Shown here in pieces: positions 57,320 to 64,000 of a DNA stretch of 64,000 nt; the stretch's first letter is position 1; every line of letters starts with the position of its first letter. The DNA is taken from the NCBI RefSeq assembly GCF_014202225.1, contig NZ_JACHGE010000001.1:911320-975319 (forward strand), read 5' to 3'. The position numbers were made by a program, and so were the translations under genes. Source of the DNA: Algibacter amylolyticus. Its GTDB lineage: Bacteria > Bacteroidota > Bacteroidia > Flavobacteriales > Flavobacteriaceae. Below the pieces are notes generated by a model. The model ran no database searches. It was not told the DNA's origin and saw nothing but the letters and a program-made list of their open reading frames with translations.

Positions 57320-58516
57320 TTACAAAACAACTCCCGAATACTTAAATGCAATAGCAAATGCAAGGACACTTACTATAATTCCAATCATAAAAACGGTATA
57401 AGTAAGTCTAAGTATTTTGTATTTTTTATCTAAAACTAAGCCTAGAAAATATAAATCTTTTTTCATTGAAGAGTAGAGGTAATCTCGATCTTCCATCATT
57501 TCTCCCATGGCCCATTCAAAATCTTGTAAGGACATTTTATGAAAGTTCCCAAAAAACAAAAGGTTTACTTTTTTATTAGCCACATCTTCTTTTGTGAATT
57601 CGCCTCGCGTTACGTTTGGGCGTGTTGCTAAAATGGATAAAACCATAGATATAACAGTAAAAACCACAAAAATAACTGTGGGAATAATTAAGTAATGGTT
57701 GGAAATGTTATCCAGTTTAGAAACTAGATTCGACAATACCATCGATATAATAATGGCATTAACAGACAGTAAAATATTAGCCTTAGTATCGGCAATGTTA
57801 CTTAAAGTAATATGGTTTTTTAGTGTTACTCTAAACATGGTTTCAATACCACGTTCTGGTAATTCAATTTTATTTTTTTTAAACTTTAATTCCTTTTTTT
57901 TCTGTGTTAGTTTTTTTTCTGCGTTTACTAATTTTTTTCTCGTAGTTATTAGTTTTGCTAGGTTTTTCCCTTTTCGTTTATCCCAAATACTAGCAGCTTC
58001 GGGTGAGTGAAAACGGTGTTTGGTGGACAGAAAATCAATGTTTTCATCTAGCCATTTAATGTCATCAAAGGTCTTGTTGAATAGTAATTCCCATTCTTTT
58101 CTAAGTAATTCAGAAATATCCATGTAGCTTTTGCTTCCAACGTGAGAGCAATCGGCATCTCTAAGTATCCCTTCTAAAACATTATTGGGTGCCACAGTCA
58201 ATTTAGTAGCTAATATTAAATCGCAAATAACTTTTATGTCTTTTTCTGGGCATTTTTCACCTTCTAAAAACGCTCTAGCAATTTTAATGCTTTCGTCTTC
58301 ATGGTTGGTAACGCCTTTTATGTAACCCGTATCATGTAACCAAGCAGCAATTAAAAGCAGGTTTGTATTGTCTTCATCAATATTGCAAAGTTCGGCTAGT
58401 GTTTTAGCATCCTCAACAACGCGTTGTGTATGTGTAATATTATGGTAAGTAAAAGAAGTAGCTAACTTTTCGTTTAAAAGGTTAATTACAAATTTTTCAG
58501 TCGCTTCTATCAGCAT
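57320..58516 (-). CDS. HD-domain protein fused to a Pycsar-effector-type membrane domain
   Basis: This 398-residue protein has two parts. Residues 15-180 form an HD-type hydrolase domain with H29, H61-D62 and D120/D122 as likely metal ligands. After a charged coiled coil (190-218), residues 225-395 match the membrane domain of Pycsar effectors (PycTM/DUF5706), with H-I-T-L-S-N-I-A-D-T-K-A-N-I-L-L-S-V-N and three membrane helices (about 246-268, 275-297, 370-392). In Pycsar defence such domains disrupt the membrane when cyclic pyrimidine nucleotides bind. Here no nucleotide cyclase gene lies beside it, so it may be a housekeeping nucleotide sensor or an effector in trans. The family link is from memory of the motif and fairly firm; the role is open. 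Confidence 0.8.
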   Translation of the reverse strand: MLIEATEKFVINLLNEKLATSFTYHNITHTQRVVEDAKTLAELCNIDEDNTNLLLIAAWLHDTGYIKGVTNHEDESIKIARAFLEGEKCPEKDIKVICDLILATKLTVAPNNVLEGILRDADCSHVGSKSYMDISELLRKEWELLFNKTFDDIKWLDENIDFLSTKHRFHSPEAASIWDKRKGKNLAKLITTRKKLVNAEKKLTQKKKELKFKKNKIELPERGIETMFRVTLKNHITLSNIADTKANILLSVNAIIISMVLSNLVSKLDNISNHYLIIPTVIFVVFTVISMVLSILATRPNVTRGEFTKEDVANKKVNLLFFGNFHKMSLQDFEWAMGEMMEDRDYLYSSMKKDLYFLGLVLDKKYKILRLTYTVFMIGIIVSVLAFAIAFKYSGVVL

Positions 58517-58617
58517 ATTGGAAGATATAAATGTTTATCAAGTAAAAATACTAAACTTTAAGGGAAAGTACAGTAACGTTTTATTTAGTCGTATTATTTT
58601 TAAATACTTTTCAAATA

Positions 58618-58659
58618 TTACAAATTGTAAGTTTTTCAATTTAGATTCGACTATCTTTA
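58618..58659 (+). promoter_or_regulatory. Possible promoter region of msrB
   Basis: The palindrome TTACAA-A-TTGTAA (58618-58630) is followed at 58652-58659 by TATCTTTA, one base off the -7 consensus. The TTG in the palindrome is 24 bases from the box, more than the usual 19-21, so the pairing is uncertain. The ATG is at 58709. Confidence 0.3.
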
Positions 58660-58708
58660 CATAGAAAAAGCATATTATTTGCAATAAAAAAAAGAAAGGA
58701 TCCATACT

Positions 58709-59158
58709 ATGCTAACTTGGAAAAAAATAATTAATTTCTCTGTAAAAGGAAACCCAATTCCCGACAAACGTGTCGAAAAAACAGAGACCGAATGGCAGGC
58801 GCAATTAACTCCAGAACAATTTAGAATCACTAGATTAAAAGGTACAGAGCGTCCGCATAGTGGTGCCCTTTGTAGCATTCACGAAGCAGGTAAATACAAC
58901 TGCGTGTGTTGCAATACACCATTATTCGATTCTACAATTAAATTTGAGTCTGGTACAGGATGGCCAAGTTTTACACAGCCCATCAAAGAAAACGCCATTA
59001 AGTACGAACGCGATACCGCATTTGGTATGGTGCGTGTAGAGGTTATGTGTAATACGTGCGATGCTCATTTAGGGCACGTGTTCCCAGATGGTCCAGAACC
59101 TAGCGGTTTGCGCTATTGTATAAACTCAGAATCGATGCAATTAGAAAAGGTGTCGTAG
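58709..59158 (+). CDS. msrB: Peptide methionine (R)-S-oxide reductase
   Basis: Repairs the R form of oxidised methionine in proteins. The 149-residue product has the zinc-binding pairs C65-x2-C68 and C114-x2-C117, G-T-G-W-P-S-F (82-88) and the catalytic Cys137 in R-Y-C-I-N-S. C55 could be the resolving Cys. There is no signal peptide, so it is cytoplasmic. It opens a + strand run with a glutaredoxin gene, selO and two msrA-type genes, all aimed at redox damage, though gaps of 10-60 bases mean co-transcription is likely rather than proven. Confidence 0.95.
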   Translation: MLTWKKIINFSVKGNPIPDKRVEKTETEWQAQLTPEQFRITRLKGTERPHSGALCSIHEAGKYNCVCCNTPLFDSTIKFESGTGWPSFTQPIKENAIKYERDTAFGMVRVEVMCNTCDAHLGHVFPDGPEPSGLRYCINSESMQLEKVS

Positions 59159-59220
59159 CCAACAATTTAAGCTTGATTTTGCTTTAATGCGCTTTTTACG
59201 GCTTAACCTAATTAGTTATT

Positions 59221-59463
59221 ATGCCAGAGATTAAACTATATGGCGCTAATAGATGTCATAAAACGCAGTATTACAAAAGGTATTTAGAGGGTTTAAATTT
59301 AAACTATTCATTTTTAGATGTGGAGTTAAATAACGCTTTCGCGGAAGAATTACGAGCCCTGTATACAAACAGAAAGCTTAATTTTCCAACATTAGTTATT
59401 GGACAAAAAAAGTTAAGAAACCCATCTGATGCCGAATTAAAAAAGTGGATAAATAAGCTGTAA
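59221..59463 (+). CDS. Monothiol-type glutaredoxin-like protein
   Basis: An 80-residue thioredoxin-fold protein with the active-site motif C12-H-K-T in place of the dithiol CPYC, and the cis-Pro motif F-P-T-L-V-I-G near 55-61. The short length fits NrdH/Grx-like redoxins. It is encoded 10 bases before selO. Known SelO enzymes add AMP to proteins including glutaredoxin, so the adjacency is functionally suggestive. It may alternatively reduce the Msr enzymes. Confidence 0.8.
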   Translation: MPEIKLYGANRCHKTQYYKRYLEGLNLNYSFLDVELNNAFAEELRALYTNRKLNFPTLVIGQKKLRNPSDAELKKWINKL

Positions 59464-59473
59464 ATCATAATAA

Positions 59474-61036
59474 ATGAAGCTGAATATAAAAGATACATTC
59501 AATACAAAATTACCCGCAGATCCGGTTCTGGAAAATACGAGGAGGCAGGTAACTAAAGCGTGTTTTTCTTATGTAACGCCAAAACAAACTGCGGCACCAG
59601 AATTGTTGCATGCATCTCCAGAAATGCTTAAAAATTTAGGGTTGTCTGAAACCGATTCTAAAAGTGAAGCCTTTTTAAAGGTTTTTACCGGAAATAAAGT
59701 GTTGCCAAATACTAAACCTTATGCCATGTGTTATGGCGGCTATCAGTTTGGTAATTGGGCAGGACAATTAGGCGATGGTCGTGCTATAAATTTATTTGAA
59801 GTAAAACATAATAACCAAAATTGGCAAGTCCAATTAAAGGGTGCCGGTGAAACACCGTATTCTAGAACAGCCGATGGTTTAGCTGTGTTACGCTCTTCGG
59901 TTAGAGAGTATTTATGTAGTGAAGCTATGTTTCATTTAGGAGTGCCAACAACTCGAGCCTTGTCCTTGTCATTATCTGGCGATCAAGTATTACGCGACGT
60001 ATTGTATAATGGTAATTCGGCCTACGAGAAAGGCGCCATTGTTTGCAGAACAGCAGAAACTTTTTTGCGTTTTGGTAGCTATCAAATTTTTGCAGCTAGA
60101 CAAGATAACAAGACGCTTAAAACCTTGGTAGATTATACTATAAAACAGCATTTTTCACAGTTAGGTACACCATCAAAAGACACCTATTTAGCCTTTTTTC
60201 AAGAAGTTTCAGAGCGCACTTTAGATATGATTATCCATTGGCAACGCGTTGGTTTTGTTCATGGTGTTATGAATACCGATAATATGTCTATACTTGGTTT
60301 AACCATTGATTACGGACCATATGGCTGGTTAGAAGGTTATGATTATGGTTGGACACCCAATACTACCGATAGGCAACATAAGCGTTATCGTTTTGGCAAT
60401 CAAGCTAATATTGGTTTGTGGAATTTAATTCAGCTGGCAAACGCTATTTATCCTTTAATTGATGAAGCCGAACCTTTAGAAGCTATTTTAAATCAGTACA
60501 AAATAGATTTTGAAGTGAAGCTGCTTAATATGATGCGCGCTAAATTAGGTCTGCAAACAGAAGATGAAAACGATCAAAAATTAATTTTGGAATTGGAAGA
60601 TATCTTGCATCAAACAGAAACCGATATGACGATTTTCTTCAGAAATTTAAGTAATTTTAAAAAGGAAAATCCTTTGGAAGGTCTTCAAGTTATTACCGAA
60701 GCATTTTATAAGCCTGAAGCTATTGAAGGCGATTTAAAAAGCAGATGGCATAAATGGTTTGAAAGTTATGCAAAACGGTTAGGTTTAGAAACGTTTTCCG
60801 ACGAAGACAGAAGTAAAAAAATGAACAGCGTTAACCCAAAATACGTTTTAAGAAATTATATGGCGCAGCTAGCTATTGATGATGCCGATAAGGGCGACTA
60901 TACATTAATAGATCAATTGTTTAATATGCTAAAAGAGCCGTATAGCGAGCAGCCAGAATATCAACAATGGTTTGCTAAACGTCCGGAATGGGCACGACAT
61001 AAAGTAGGCTGTTCCATGTTATCTTGTAGTTCATAA
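59474..61036 (+). CDS. selO: Protein adenylyltransferase SelO (YdiU family)
   Basis: Transfers AMP from ATP to Ser, Thr or Tyr of target proteins, a pseudokinase-fold enzyme linked to redox defence. The 520-residue product has G-R-A-I-N-L-F-E, the P-loop-like R-T-A-D-G-L-A-V-L-R-S-S-V-R-E-Y, the catalytic-loop equivalent H-G-V-M-N-T-D-N-M-S and the metal site D-Y-G-P-Y-G. The C-terminus is C-S-M-L-S-C-S-S, with Cys518 in the place where animal SelO has selenocysteine. It is preceded by a glutaredoxin gene and followed after 24 bases by msrA. Confidence 0.93.
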   Translation: MKLNIKDTFNTKLPADPVLENTRRQVTKACFSYVTPKQTAAPELLHASPEMLKNLGLSETDSKSEAFLKVFTGNKVLPNTKPYAMCYGGYQFGNWAGQLGDGRAINLFEVKHNNQNWQVQLKGAGETPYSRTADGLAVLRSSVREYLCSEAMFHLGVPTTRALSLSLSGDQVLRDVLYNGNSAYEKGAIVCRTAETFLRFGSYQIFAARQDNKTLKTLVDYTIKQHFSQLGTPSKDTYLAFFQEVSERTLDMIIHWQRVGFVHGVMNTDNMSILGLTIDYGPYGWLEGYDYGWTPNTTDRQHKRYRFGNQANIGLWNLIQLANAIYPLIDEAEPLEAILNQYKIDFEVKLLNMMRAKLGLQTEDENDQKLILELEDILHQTETDMTIFFRNLSNFKKENPLEGLQVITEAFYKPEAIEGDLKSRWHKWFESYAKRLGLETFSDEDRSKKMNSVNPKYVLRNYMAQLAIDDADKGDYTLIDQLFNMLKEPYSEQPEYQQWFAKRPEWARHKVGCSMLSCSS

Positions 61037-61060
61037 TACATTAAAATAAAATAAAAAGTA

Positions 61061-61555
61061 ATGAATAGTTATAAAAAAGCATACATAGCAGGTGGCTGTT
61101 TTTGGGGAATGGAAGATTTATTTAGAACACGCCCAGGAATAAAAGATACCGAAGTTGGATATATTGGTGGCGAAAATGATAATCCTACCTATAAATACCA
61201 TCCGGGTCATGCCGAAGGTATTGAGTTAACTTACAATCCTAGCGAGACCTCTTTTAAAGCAATTTTAGATTATTTTTTCAGAATTCACAATCCTACAACT
61301 ATCGACAGACAAGGAAATGATAAAGGATCTAGTTACAGGTCGGCAATCTTTTTTCAAAATGAAGAGGAAAAAAAGGAAGCCGAAGAGATGATAAGTATTG
61401 TTAATGCATCTGGTAAATGGGAAGATGATGCGGTTACAACTTTAGAGCCGTATTCAACCTTTTGGCAAGCAGAACCAGAACATCAAGATTATTTGGTTAG
61501 AATACCAAATGGTTATACCTGTCATTTTGAAAGGTTTCAGGAGTCTTTTATATAA
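61061..61555 (+). CDS. msrA: Peptide methionine (S)-S-oxide reductase
   Basis: Repairs the S form of methionine sulfoxide. The 164-residue product has catalytic Cys13 in G-G-C-F-W-G-M-E, Y-I-G-G-E, H-A-E-G-I-E-L-T-Y and D-R-Q-G-N-D-K-G-S-S-Y-R-S-A-I-F-F, all typical. There is no signal peptide. The H-Q-D-Y-L block near the end completes the fold. It stands between selO and a second, diverged msrA-type gene and complements MsrB upstream. Confidence 0.94.
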   Translation: MNSYKKAYIAGGCFWGMEDLFRTRPGIKDTEVGYIGGENDNPTYKYHPGHAEGIELTYNPSETSFKAILDYFFRIHNPTTIDRQGNDKGSSYRSAIFFQNEEEKKEAEEMISIVNASGKWEDDAVTTLEPYSTFWQAEPEHQDYLVRIPNGYTCHFERFQESFI

Positions 61556-61589
61556 CCAATTTAGTAGGCCTGCGGCATAAATTATTAGT

Positions 61590-62132
61590 TTGGAAACCTT
61601 ACAAAAAATAGCTTTAGGAGGCGGATGCCATTGGTGTACCGAAGCGGTGTTTCAATCGTTAATTGGTGTGTTAAAAGTAGAACAAGGTTTTGTGGCTTCT
61701 ACGGGAAACAATAGTACGTTTTCCGAAGCTGTAATCGTTCATTTTAATCCGGAAATAATTCCGCTTAAAAGTTTAATTGAAATTCATTTGCATACGCACA
61801 AAAGTACCTCTAGTCACTCGATGCGAAATAAATACCGTTCGGCAGTTTATGTGTTTTCAGAAGAACAAAAAGAAGAGTCGAAACAAATTATAAAAGGGTT
61901 TCAAAGTCAATTTGAAAATCAAGTAATAACGGAGGTTTTACCTTTTGCATCGTTTAAAGCATCAAGAGCGCAAATTCAAAATTACTATTATAGTAATCCA
62001 GAAAAGCCATTTTGTGAAACCTTTATTAATCCGAAGTTAAAAGTGCTTTTAAGTAAGTTTTTAAAATACACAAATCAAGAACGATTAAAACATATAAAAA
62101 ATGAGCAGTTTAAAGCTGAGTATTCAAAATAA
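61590..62132 (+). CDS. Diverged second MsrA-type protein with CxxC motif
   Basis: A 180-residue MsrA-family protein beginning at a TTG codon; no in-frame ATG lies early enough to keep the catalytic motif. It has G-G-G-C13-H-W-C16-T-E-A, so the catalytic Cys is followed by a second Cys three residues on, a CxxC arrangement not present in the first MsrA (G-C-F-W-G). Other blocks are F-N-P-E-I-I-P-L and K-Y-R-S-A-V-Y. The tail is longer and basic. It may use the second Cys as resolving residue, or have another thiol role. The end overlaps the next gene by 32 bases. Confidence 0.8.
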   Translation: METLQKIALGGGCHWCTEAVFQSLIGVLKVEQGFVASTGNNSTFSEAVIVHFNPEIIPLKSLIEIHLHTHKSTSSHSMRNKYRSAVYVFSEEQKEESKQIIKGFQSQFENQVITEVLPFASFKASRAQIQNYYYSNPEKPFCETFINPKLKVLLSKFLKYTNQERLKHIKNEQFKAEYSK

Positions 62133-63321
62133 AAAAGGGCATAAGTTACAGGCGTTTTTAGAGTTGCCTGCCAACCAAAAGCCACAGCATTATGCTATTT
62201 TTGCACATTGTTTTACCTGTAGCAGTACACTAAGTGCGGTTAGGAATATAAGTAGGTCGCTAACCAGTCATGGTTTTGGTGTATTGCGTTTCGATTTTAC
62301 CGGATTAGGCAGAAGTGAAGGCGAATTTGCCGAGAGTCATTTTTCTGCAAATGTAGACGACTTATTAGCGGTTAACGCGTATTTAAAAACAAACTACCAA
62401 GCGCCAAGTCTTTTAGTTGGTCATTCTTTAGGAGGTGCAGCAGTAATAGTGGCGGCTTCAAAACTAGACAATATTAAAGCGGTAGCAACTGTTGGCGCAC
62501 CAGCAACGGCTAGTCATGTTACCCATTTGTTTTCTCATGATATTGATGAGGTAAAAGAAAAGGGAGAAGTTGAGGTAAATATTGGAGGACGACCATTTAA
62601 AATTAATGAAGCCTTTGTAAACGATTTTAGTAAAATTGATTTACCCGAAATAACAAAAAACTTGCGTAAACCAATATTAATTATGCATGCACCGTTTGAT
62701 AGTATTGTGGGGATTGATAATGCACATAAATTATATCATGATGCCCATCATCCAAAAAGTTTTGTGAGTTTAGATGGCGCAGATCATTTATTATCGGACT
62801 CTAAGGATAGTAGGTATGTAGGTAATATAATTGGTACCTGGGTGCAACGCTATTTTGTGCAAGAAGATAATAGTATGTTAGATACCAAAGGCGAGCAATT
62901 AGTGGCGCATTTAAACCTAGTTGAGGATAACTTTACAACTTCTATACAAACTAAAAAGCATAGTTTTATTGCCGATGAGCCCGAGCATGTTGGTGGTGAC
63001 GATTTTGGACCATCGCCTTACGATTTTTTAAGTGCAGGATTAGCAGCCTGTACCGTTATGACGCTAAAAATGTATGCGCAGCGTAAAAAATGGGATTTGC
63101 AAGAAGTGTATGTGTATATTACTTATTCTAAAAAACATAGCGACGATTTAATGCTGGATCTAGATAAGCCAAAACAAATAGATCATTTACAAAAAAGATT
63201 AAAATTTGTTGGTAATTTAGACGAAAAACAAAAGGCACGTTTAAAAGAAATAGCGGCAAAATGTCCAGTTCATAAAACACTAACTAGCGAAACCGTTATT
63301 GAAACCGAAGTTATAGCGTAA
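62101..63321 (+). CDS. Alpha/beta hydrolase-OsmC fusion protein
   Basis: A 406-residue two-domain protein. Residues 1-255 form an alpha/beta hydrolase with nucleophile Ser109 in G-H-S-L-G-G and a late H-L (A-D-H-L-L). Residues about 265-406 form an OsmC/Ohr-like domain with redox Cys317 in A-A-C-T-V and Cys388 in C-P-V-H-K-T-L. The fusion is a known architecture and would couple ester hydrolysis to organic peroxide reduction; the substrate is unknown. Translation overlaps the msrA-type gene before it by 32 bases and ends in TAATG, which starts the next gene. Confidence 0.9.
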   Translation: MSSLKLSIQNKKGHKLQAFLELPANQKPQHYAIFAHCFTCSSTLSAVRNISRSLTSHGFGVLRFDFTGLGRSEGEFAESHFSANVDDLLAVNAYLKTNYQAPSLLVGHSLGGAAVIVAASKLDNIKAVATVGAPATASHVTHLFSHDIDEVKEKGEVEVNIGGRPFKINEAFVNDFSKIDLPEITKNLRKPILIMHAPFDSIVGIDNAHKLYHDAHHPKSFVSLDGADHLLSDSKDSRYVGNIIGTWVQRYFVQEDNSMLDTKGEQLVAHLNLVEDNFTTSIQTKKHSFIADEPEHVGGDDFGPSPYDFLSAGLAACTVMTLKMYAQRKKWDLQEVYVYITYSKKHSDDLMLDLDKPKQIDHLQKRLKFVGNLDEKQKARLKEIAAKCPVHKTLTSETVIETEVIA

Positions 63322-64000
63322 TGGAACACAGTTCGAAAACAAAAATAGGTTTAGGATTAGCAGCTTTAGGCAGGCCTGAGTATATTAATATTAGGCCAAC
63401 AAGCTTAAACGATAAAACACAAGAAAGCTTTAAAAATAATGCTCTTTCGGTTTTAGATGAAGCGTATCATTTAGGTGTTCGTTATTTTGATACGGCACCT
63501 TCTTATGGCAAAGGCGAAGCTTTTTTAAAGGAATGGGACGCTAATAAAAAGTATCCAGATGCTATTTTAGGAACAAAATGGGGGTATACTTATGTGGCTA
63601 ATTGGGAACTTGGTTACAATGGTAAGCATGAAATTAAAGAACACTCGCTAGAAAAATTAGTGGAGCAATGGCAAGTTTCGAAACACATGATGCCTAATTT
63701 AAAATACTATCAAATACATTCGGCAACGTTTGATAGTGGCGTTCTAGAAAATCAAGATGTTTTAAATAAGTTACATCAAATACAAAAGGAAACAGGATTA
63801 AAAATAGGCCTAACAACCAGTGGTGCAAACCAAAAAGAGGTTATTGAGGCGGCTTTAAAAGTTAAGATTAACGATAATTGTTTGTTTGATAGTTTTCAAG
63901 TTACTTATAATGTGTTTGAGCAGTCTACGTTTTCAGTTTTAAAAACGGTTTTAAATTTAGATAAAACGGTTATTATAAAGGAGGCTTTAGCAAATGGACG
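63321..64000 (+). CDS. Aldo/keto reductase family protein (3' end beyond the window)
   Basis: The frame starts at the ATG overlapping the previous stop (TAATG, 63319-63323) and is open for 226 codons to the window edge. The start [17 protein letters not shown], the D-E-A-Y-H-L-G-V-R-Y-F-D-T-A-P-S-Y-G block (catalytic Asp and Tyr, about residues 47-64), a Lys in G-T-K-W-G, and Y-Y-Q-I-H-S identify the family. It uses NADPH to reduce aldehydes or ketones. The linkage to the hydrolase-OsmC gene suggests removal of carbonyls from oxidative damage. Confidence 0.85.
   Translation, partial: MEHSSKTKIGLGLAALGRPEYINIRPTSLNDKTQESFKNNALSVLDEAYHLGVRYFDTAPSYGKGEAFLKEWDANKKYPDAILGTKWGYTYVANWELGYNGKHEIKEHSLEKLVEQWQVSKHMMPNLKYYQIHSATFDSGVLENQDVLNKLHQIQKETGLKIGLTTSGANQKEVIEAALKVKINDNCLFDSFQVTYNVFEQSTFSVLKTVLNLDKTVIIKEALANG

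Overview
The window looks like a chromosomal stretch from a low-GC member of the Bacteroidota, most likely a flavobacterium. The evidence is a complete SusC/SusD pair, many lipoproteins, a type IX secretion C-terminal domain, several TAnnTTTG promoter boxes of the Bacteroidota type, and AT-rich spacers. I saw no tRNA, rRNA, CRISPR array or insertion sequence.

Region 1 (1-14040) is a pectin/galacturonate locus. A + strand run encodes GH105, GH43 and GH28 enzymes. A - strand run encodes pectin methylesterase (CE8), an SGNH acetylesterase (CE12-like) and a Gfo/Idh/MocA oxidoreductase. A LacI-family regulator follows, then a - strand galacturonate operon (small ORF, uxaC, uxaB, uxaA). The polymer is de-esterified and cut outside the cytoplasm. 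Galacturonate is then converted through tagaturonate and altronate to 2-keto-3-deoxygluconate. The perfect palindrome TGTAATCGATTACA lies at the promoters of both - strand operons and is the likely operator of the adjacent regulator.

Region 2 (14040-26450) is a signalling island. It holds a membrane PAS histidine kinase, a single-domain response regulator, and a 1880-residue sigma-54 activator (receiver, GAF, eight PAS, GAF, AAA+, Fis helix-turn-helix). Next come two paralogous small proteins of the DUF7793/STAS-like type, two PAS proteins and another response regulator. Between the activator and the small genes are two copies of an ACGG-N4-CCGT palindrome and a good sigma-54 promoter, TGGCATGCCAATTGTT. 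The activator therefore probably switches on the genes next to it. This is my best candidate for an undescribed system.

Region 3 (26700-31800) is metabolic: guanine deaminase, glycerol-3-phosphate dehydrogenase, transketolase and a small transaldolase, closed by a clear terminator.

Region 4 (31850-54800) is a starch/maltodextrin locus. On the - strand are SusC, SusD, a SusE-like protein with three repeated modules, and a type IX-secreted GH13 amylase placed behind a strong hairpin. On the + strand are a second LacI regulator, an MFS sugar transporter, beta-phosphoglucomutase, GH65 maltose phosphorylase, a GH97 alpha-glucosidase and three GH13 lipoproteins. A perfect 16-bp palindrome between susC and the regulator gene is the likely operator.

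Region 5 (54860-64000) holds a GAF protein, an HD-domain protein fused to a Pycsar-effector-type membrane domain, and a protein-repair/redox run: msrB, glutaredoxin, selO, two msrA genes, a hydrolase-OsmC fusion and an aldo/keto reductase cut by the window edge.
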